Positions 60,648 to 64,000 of a stretch of DNA of 64,000 nucleotides are shown here, piece by piece. Each line of letters begins with the position of its first letter. Position 1 is the stretch's first letter. The notes beneath the pieces were generated by a model that had not been told where the DNA came from, did no database searches, and saw only the letters and a program-made list of their open reading frames with translations. This DNA comes from Bacillota bacterium (GTDB lineage: Bacteria; Bacillota; Sulfobacillia; JABLXB01): assembly GCA_013178305.1 (NCBI GenBank), contig JABLXB010000003.1, positions 372,001-436,000 on the forward strand, read 5' to 3'. The translations under genes were made by a program, and so were the position numbers.

Positions 60648-62495
60648 GTGAGCGGACGGCGGCGGACACACAGACGAGGGTCGCGCTTTGTTAGCGCGGT
60701 TCTGACATTGACGCTCCTGGTTACGGTGTGGGGAACCACGGTACCTCGAATGCCCACCCGCACCGCACTTGCCAACTCGGTCCCGCTGGAGGCGGTCGGG
60801 CGCAGCGTCGTGCCGAAGCACAGCACAAGCGTCCGGATGGTCGAAGAAGAGGTCAACGTTGATATTCACTACGCTCCGGCTCTGAAAGCCACCGAACGGG
60901 CGGCGTCTCCGGACTATCCGCCGCCGTATGTTGCCAGGGTCCACGCCGTGTTCCTCTTTGAGTCGTCGCGCGACGAACGCCTCACGGTCGGGTTTCCGCC
61001 GGGCGTGCTTCCTGACGAGGAGTTCTTCACTCGCCAGGTTGAGGAATTCCGGGTAACGCTCGACGGGGAGGGTCTGGCACATCGAATCGAGACCATTCGT
61101 CGGCCGAGGACGGAGGAAACATGGGCGGTGTGGGAGACCCCCTTTCGCAAGGGGCGCATCCGTATGGACGTGGCATACACCATTCCGATGGATCCTCCCA
61201 AACCCGACTCGGACCTCCGATTCTACTATGTTCTGAGGACCGGCAAGTACTGGGAGGGACCCATCGGGAAGGCGCTCATCAGGCTGAAGGTCGTGAACTC
61301 GCAGGGTCCCGTCCCAATCAGGCGCGGGGACGTACTTGCCGGGACCACCAGAGGCTGGCGGGTGAACGGAAGCGCGCTCGTCTGGGAGTACACGAACATA
61401 GAACCGCAGTTCGACATGGAGGTCCACCTTCGGCACTTTCCTATGGAAAGAGACGTTGAAAGGGCTCTCACGCTGGCCGCCGTCTCGAATGTACTGCCGC
61501 CGGACTGGCTCGATGAGGAGTGCTCTCCAGAGGAACTCGCTCGGCTGGCATACAGCGTGAAGAGGCACTTCGGTCTGCTGTACTACGAGGCGCGATCCCG
61601 TGATGCAGACGAGGAGCGGTTGATACCCATGTTTGAGGCGGGCGTCTTCGTGCACAGGCGGGCGCTGCTTGGCCTGCCGGACGATGATGACCTTCACTCG
61701 TCATACCTGGGCTTTCTCGCAGGAGTGATCGAGACCGACAAGCGGGCTGACCTCCTGGAAGACTGGTTCAGGGGGATGCTGCGGGCACTGGAACGAGGCA
61801 AACGCGCTGACCTGTCCGACTTCGGTGACCCGGCGGAAGCGAGCTCGTACCGGCGGGCGGTGCGGATGTACGCTCATACGGCGGACCCGGCGAAGCGGTC
61901 CGTCGTTGTCAACGTCCTTAAGGCTTGCATGGTGCCGCCCCGCGCCTTCAGGACAATCGTGAACTGGTCGGGAGACCTATCGGGGCTGCCGGCGGAAACC
62001 CTCGAGAAGGCGCAACGAGATCTGTACGACGACCTCCGGAGCGGCGGACCCGACGGAGGCGGTGCGCTCGTCTATTTTATAGAAAAGGATACAGCAGAGC
62101 CCGTAGCCGAAATATGGGACATCCCGGCGACACCTGAAGCATTGGTTAAAGCGCTCCTCGGCGTGCCGCGTGACACCAGGAACCTTTATTCCCCGTTCAT
62201 AAGCGGGATCGAGCTGAAAAGCGCGACGGTTCGGGGGCGGACACTGACCCTGGACTTCAACGAGAGGTTTCTTGAGGGGATCACGGGGCGCCTATCCTTT
62301 AACGACAAGTGGGTTGCATTCGTGCTGGAGCGGACGCTTTCGCAGATCGACTCGATCGACTCGTACCGGGTGACCGTAAACGGGAGAGCCGTCCCCGCGG
62401 GGAGCCACTTCGACTTCAACGGCCCCCTTGACCTGCGCCCATGGCGGGAACGGAGCGATACCGGCGCCGGCACTAGTGACGGCGGAGGAGGTTGA
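60648..62495 (+). CDS. Secreted protein: DUF4424-like N-terminal region plus GerMN-like C-terminal domain
   Basis: A 615-residue protein with an N-terminal membrane/signal segment (about residues 14-35, ending in ALANS), a beta-rich domain with FYYVLRTGKYWEGPIGKALI, a helical middle and a C-terminal domain of ~130 residues. The last domain has ATPEALVKALLGVPRDTRNL, SATVRGRTLTLDFNERFLEG and SYRVTVNGRAVPAG, the pattern of GerMN domains (spore germination proteins). The N-terminal domain resembles the proteins encoded next to it. GTG start after GGGGAGG. No recognised function; a spore or cell-surface role is suggested. Confidence 0.65.
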   Translation: MSGRRRTHRRGSRFVSAVLTLTLLVTVWGTTVPRMPTRTALANSVPLEAVGRSVVPKHSTSVRMVEEEVNVDIHYAPALKATERAASPDYPPPYVARVHAVFLFESSRDERLTVGFPPGVLPDEEFFTRQVEEFRVTLDGEGLAHRIETIRRPRTEETWAVWETPFRKGRIRMDVAYTIPMDPPKPDSDLRFYYVLRTGKYWEGPIGKALIRLKVVNSQGPVPIRRGDVLAGTTRGWRVNGSALVWEYTNIEPQFDMEVHLRHFPMERDVERALTLAAVSNVLPPDWLDEECSPEELARLAYSVKRHFGLLYYEARSRDADEERLIPMFEAGVFVHRRALLGLPDDDDLHSSYLGFLAGVIETDKRADLLEDWFRGMLRALERGKRADLSDFGDPAEASSYRRAVRMYAHTADPAKRSVVVNVLKACMVPPRAFRTIVNWSGDLSGLPAETLEKAQRDLYDDLRSGGPDGGGALVYFIEKDTAEPVAEIWDIPATPEALVKALLGVPRDTRNLYSPFISGIELKSATVRGRTLTLDFNERFLEGITGRLSFNDKWVAFVLERTLSQIDSIDSYRVTVNGRAVPAGSHFDFNGPLDLRPWRERSDTGAGTSDGGGG

Positions 62496-63598
62496 CCAAT
62501 CTGAGCAGGGTAGCGTGTGGAATGCTGGTGGCCGCGTCGATCACGATATATGCTATGATTTGCTCTCCCGTGGCCACCGCGAACGGTTTGCCGTCGGACG
62601 TCATCCTGCACGAGAGCGGTGCGATTCTGCTGCCGAGGCCGCAGTCGCCCTTGTGCGTCGACCGGGCCGACATCGTGATGGACGTGCGCGACTACCGAGC
62701 GCAGATCCACACGACGTACCAGGTTTCAAACCCGGGGCCGGAGCGGCTCAGGGAACAAGTAGCCTTCTTCGTACCCGATGGGAGCGACGTCGAGGGCCTG
62801 GAGACGGTTGTCGCGGGACGGCAAGTCGAGCACCTGCTGCTCAAAGGTAACGCCGGGCAGGTCGTCCCCCCGGGGACGCTCCCTGAACCGGATGAACTGT
62901 GGGTGGACCCGCTTAGTGGAGCCAGGTATCAGCCCGCGAATCCGTGGTCGACGCGCGGGAGACCTGCCGTTTTTGTGTTCCCGGTCGAGATCGGGCCACG
63001 CGAAACCTGCAAAGTCGAGGTGAAGTACAGGCAGGTCCCAAGCGTAGATTACGGTCGGCTGGTCAGGCCCCTGTATCGTTACGACTACCACCTCTGGCCG
63101 GCACGCCACTGGTCGAGTTTTGGACCCATATCAATGAGGATTCTGTCCGGCGGTCAGCAGAGAGCGGTGAGGAGCAATTGTACTGCAGTCAGGCGTGAGG
63201 GTAACAGGACAATCGGCGACAGCCAGCTTGACGGAATCCCCGTGGATGTGTTGAGTGTGTACGTGTACAGCGGCGCGATCACTCCATGGGTCCCATGGCC
63301 TCTCAACGCGATCTGGCTTGGGCGCTGGGGCAGGATAGCCGTCATTGTCGCAGTGTGCTCACTGGCCGGAGTAGCCGCGGGGCGGGTCGCCCGGCGCAAG
63401 CGGCCCGGCGCGCGCCTCTTGAGCCTGGCGCTGTGCGCGGGCGTGCTGGGACTGGCGTACTTGGGCCTCCCGCTTTCCAGCGGTTCAGGGTGGGCGTTCG
63501 TCATGTTGTTCATGTTCTTCCCGGTGCTGGTGCTGCTGACGTTCGGGTTGCGCTGGGCGTTCAGCGGCTCGGGGGACTACTATCGGATGGGCCCATGA
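62492..63598 (+). CDS. DUF4424-like membrane protein
   Basis: A 368-residue protein: signal peptide (MLVAASITIYAMICSPVATA), a beta-rich outer domain with QIHTTYQVSNPGPERLREQV, YDYHLWPARHWSSFGPISMR, and a C-terminal membrane part of three helices (from about residue 275). ATG or TTG start at 62492, overlapping the previous gene by 4 nt, so co-expressed. The motif around YWAG/HWSSFG is shared with the flanking genes, which are probably paralogues. Function unknown. Confidence 0.65.
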   Translation: MTNLSRVACGMLVAASITIYAMICSPVATANGLPSDVILHESGAILLPRPQSPLCVDRADIVMDVRDYRAQIHTTYQVSNPGPERLREQVAFFVPDGSDVEGLETVVAGRQVEHLLLKGNAGQVVPPGTLPEPDELWVDPLSGARYQPANPWSTRGRPAVFVFPVEIGPRETCKVEVKYRQVPSVDYGRLVRPLYRYDYHLWPARHWSSFGPISMRILSGGQQRAVRSNCTAVRREGNRTIGDSQLDGIPVDVLSVYVYSGAITPWVPWPLNAIWLGRWGRIAVIVAVCSLAGVAAGRVARRKRPGARLLSLALCAGVLGLAYLGLPLSSGSGWAFVMLFMFFPVLVLLTFGLRWAFSGSGDYYRMGP

Positions 63599-63613
63599 GG
63601 GGGTATCGTCGCG

Positions 63614-64000
63614 ATGGCGTTCGCGGTCGACAACCGTGCACAGGACGCTATCCAGCGCACAGTCCCGATGCTTTGCGCCGTCACGCTGGCGGCGGCCGCC
63701 CTCTGTCTGTCGCCGGCCCGCGCGCTGGCCAACGCCGGGCCGACCCGGGCAATTGTCCATATTGGGGGCGGGAACCTGATTCCGTGTAGAGACGCTCCCG
63801 TTGTCGTTGAAAGAGAGGACTTGACGATCGATCTCCGCGTCTCCGAGTATGAGCGGGCCAAGATCGCGGCCGCGTACGTCCTTAGAAACGAGGGCCCGCA
63901 CATACCCTCAGATGCTGAGTTATGACCACAGCTCCAGGCTGATCGGCGCTCCCGCTCGGGTGGACTACCTTCTACTGCCGGCAAGTTACTGGGCGGGATT
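63614..64000 (+). pseudogene. Third member of the DUF4424-like set, apparently interrupted
   Basis: The frame from ATG 63614 has a signal peptide (VTLAAAALCLSPARALANAG) and a domain start (TIDLRVSEYERAKIAAAYVL, RNEGP) like its neighbours, but stops at 63923-63925. A different frame then reads ARVDYLLLPASYWAG, the same motif as YHLWPARHWSS in the previous gene. In that gene about 110 residues separate the matching segments; here fewer than 30 do. This implies an internal deletion and frameshift, unless the downstream match is a separate gene cut by the window edge. Confidence 0.5.

Overview
The window is GC-rich, runs almost entirely on the + strand, and comes from the chromosome of an endospore-forming, anaerobic member of the Bacillota (Firmicutes). 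The evidence is its gene content: the spoIIIAA-AH operon, spoIVB-spo0A, spoIIM, dacF-spoIIAA-spoIIAB-sigF, spoVAC-AD-AEb, a gerA/B/C receptor, scpA-scpB, a GerW-type gene, spmA/spmB and an alpha/beta-type SASP gene. Ferredoxin-linked anaerobic metabolism (an NfnAB pair and a four-subunit 2-oxoacid:ferredoxin oxidoreductase) and the OLE RNA neighbourhood point to a high-GC clostridial or thermophile-related lineage. The species cannot be named from this sequence alone. I saw no tRNA, rRNA or CRISPR locus and no intact insertion sequence.

Layout. 0-3.1 kb: the end of a cyclase-family gene, a permease and an isochorismatase-type hydrolase, then a decayed stretch with a HicB-like antitoxin remnant. 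3.1-8.4 kb: spoIIIAA-AH. 8.5-16.4 kb: an Asp23/AmaP cell-envelope cluster and a housekeeping run (nusB, nfnA-nfnB, folD, xseA-xseB, ispA, a DUF212 membrane protein). 16.4-17.7 kb: a gene-free ~600 nt tract with its own promoter, followed by a membrane-protein gene; this fits OLE RNA and its partner OapA. 17.6-24.4 kb: tlyA, nadK, argR, recN, spoIVB, spo0A, with an IS200/IS605-like end remnant before nadK. 24.5-31.1 kb: a sigma-54 activator, a sigma-54-type promoter, an amino-acid dehydrogenase, a P-loop protein and vorD-B-A-C, together a branched-chain amino-acid fermentation unit. 31.1-36.1 kb: a conserved unknown, a Nudix hydrolase, endonuclease Q, spoIIM and ald. 36.1-47.7 kb: xerD, deoB, dacF, spoIIA-sigF, dodecin, spoVA and ger genes. 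47.7-51 kb: a small membrane protein and three acyl-CoA-dehydratase-activase-type genes. 51-54.2 kb: an M50 protease, scpAB, DUF2953 and a GerW-type gene. 54.2-57.2 kb: Ku, a LigD-type ligase and a LigD-type polymerase, converging on a minus-strand SASP gene. 57.2-57.6 kb: an array of stem-loops with conserved loops and unrelated stems. 57.7-64 kb: spmA and spmB split by a small ORF, a VanW-family gene, and a family of secreted or membrane proteins, one carrying a GerMN-like domain.

Working together. Much of the window covers successive stages of sporulation: Spo0A and sigma-F entry genes (sigma-H-type promoters found for both), engulfment and the mother cell-forespore channel (spoIIM, spoIIIA), the SpoIVB signal, then forespore genes (spoVA, ger, SASP, GerW). 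DNA-repair genes suited to spore outgrowth (Ku/LigD and EndoQ) sit among them. A sigma-G-type promoter lies ahead of the dodecin-spoVA run. The two most rewarding non-coding signals are the OLE-like tract at 16.45-17.06 kb and the hairpin array at 57.20-57.58 kb; I do not recognise the second as any known element.
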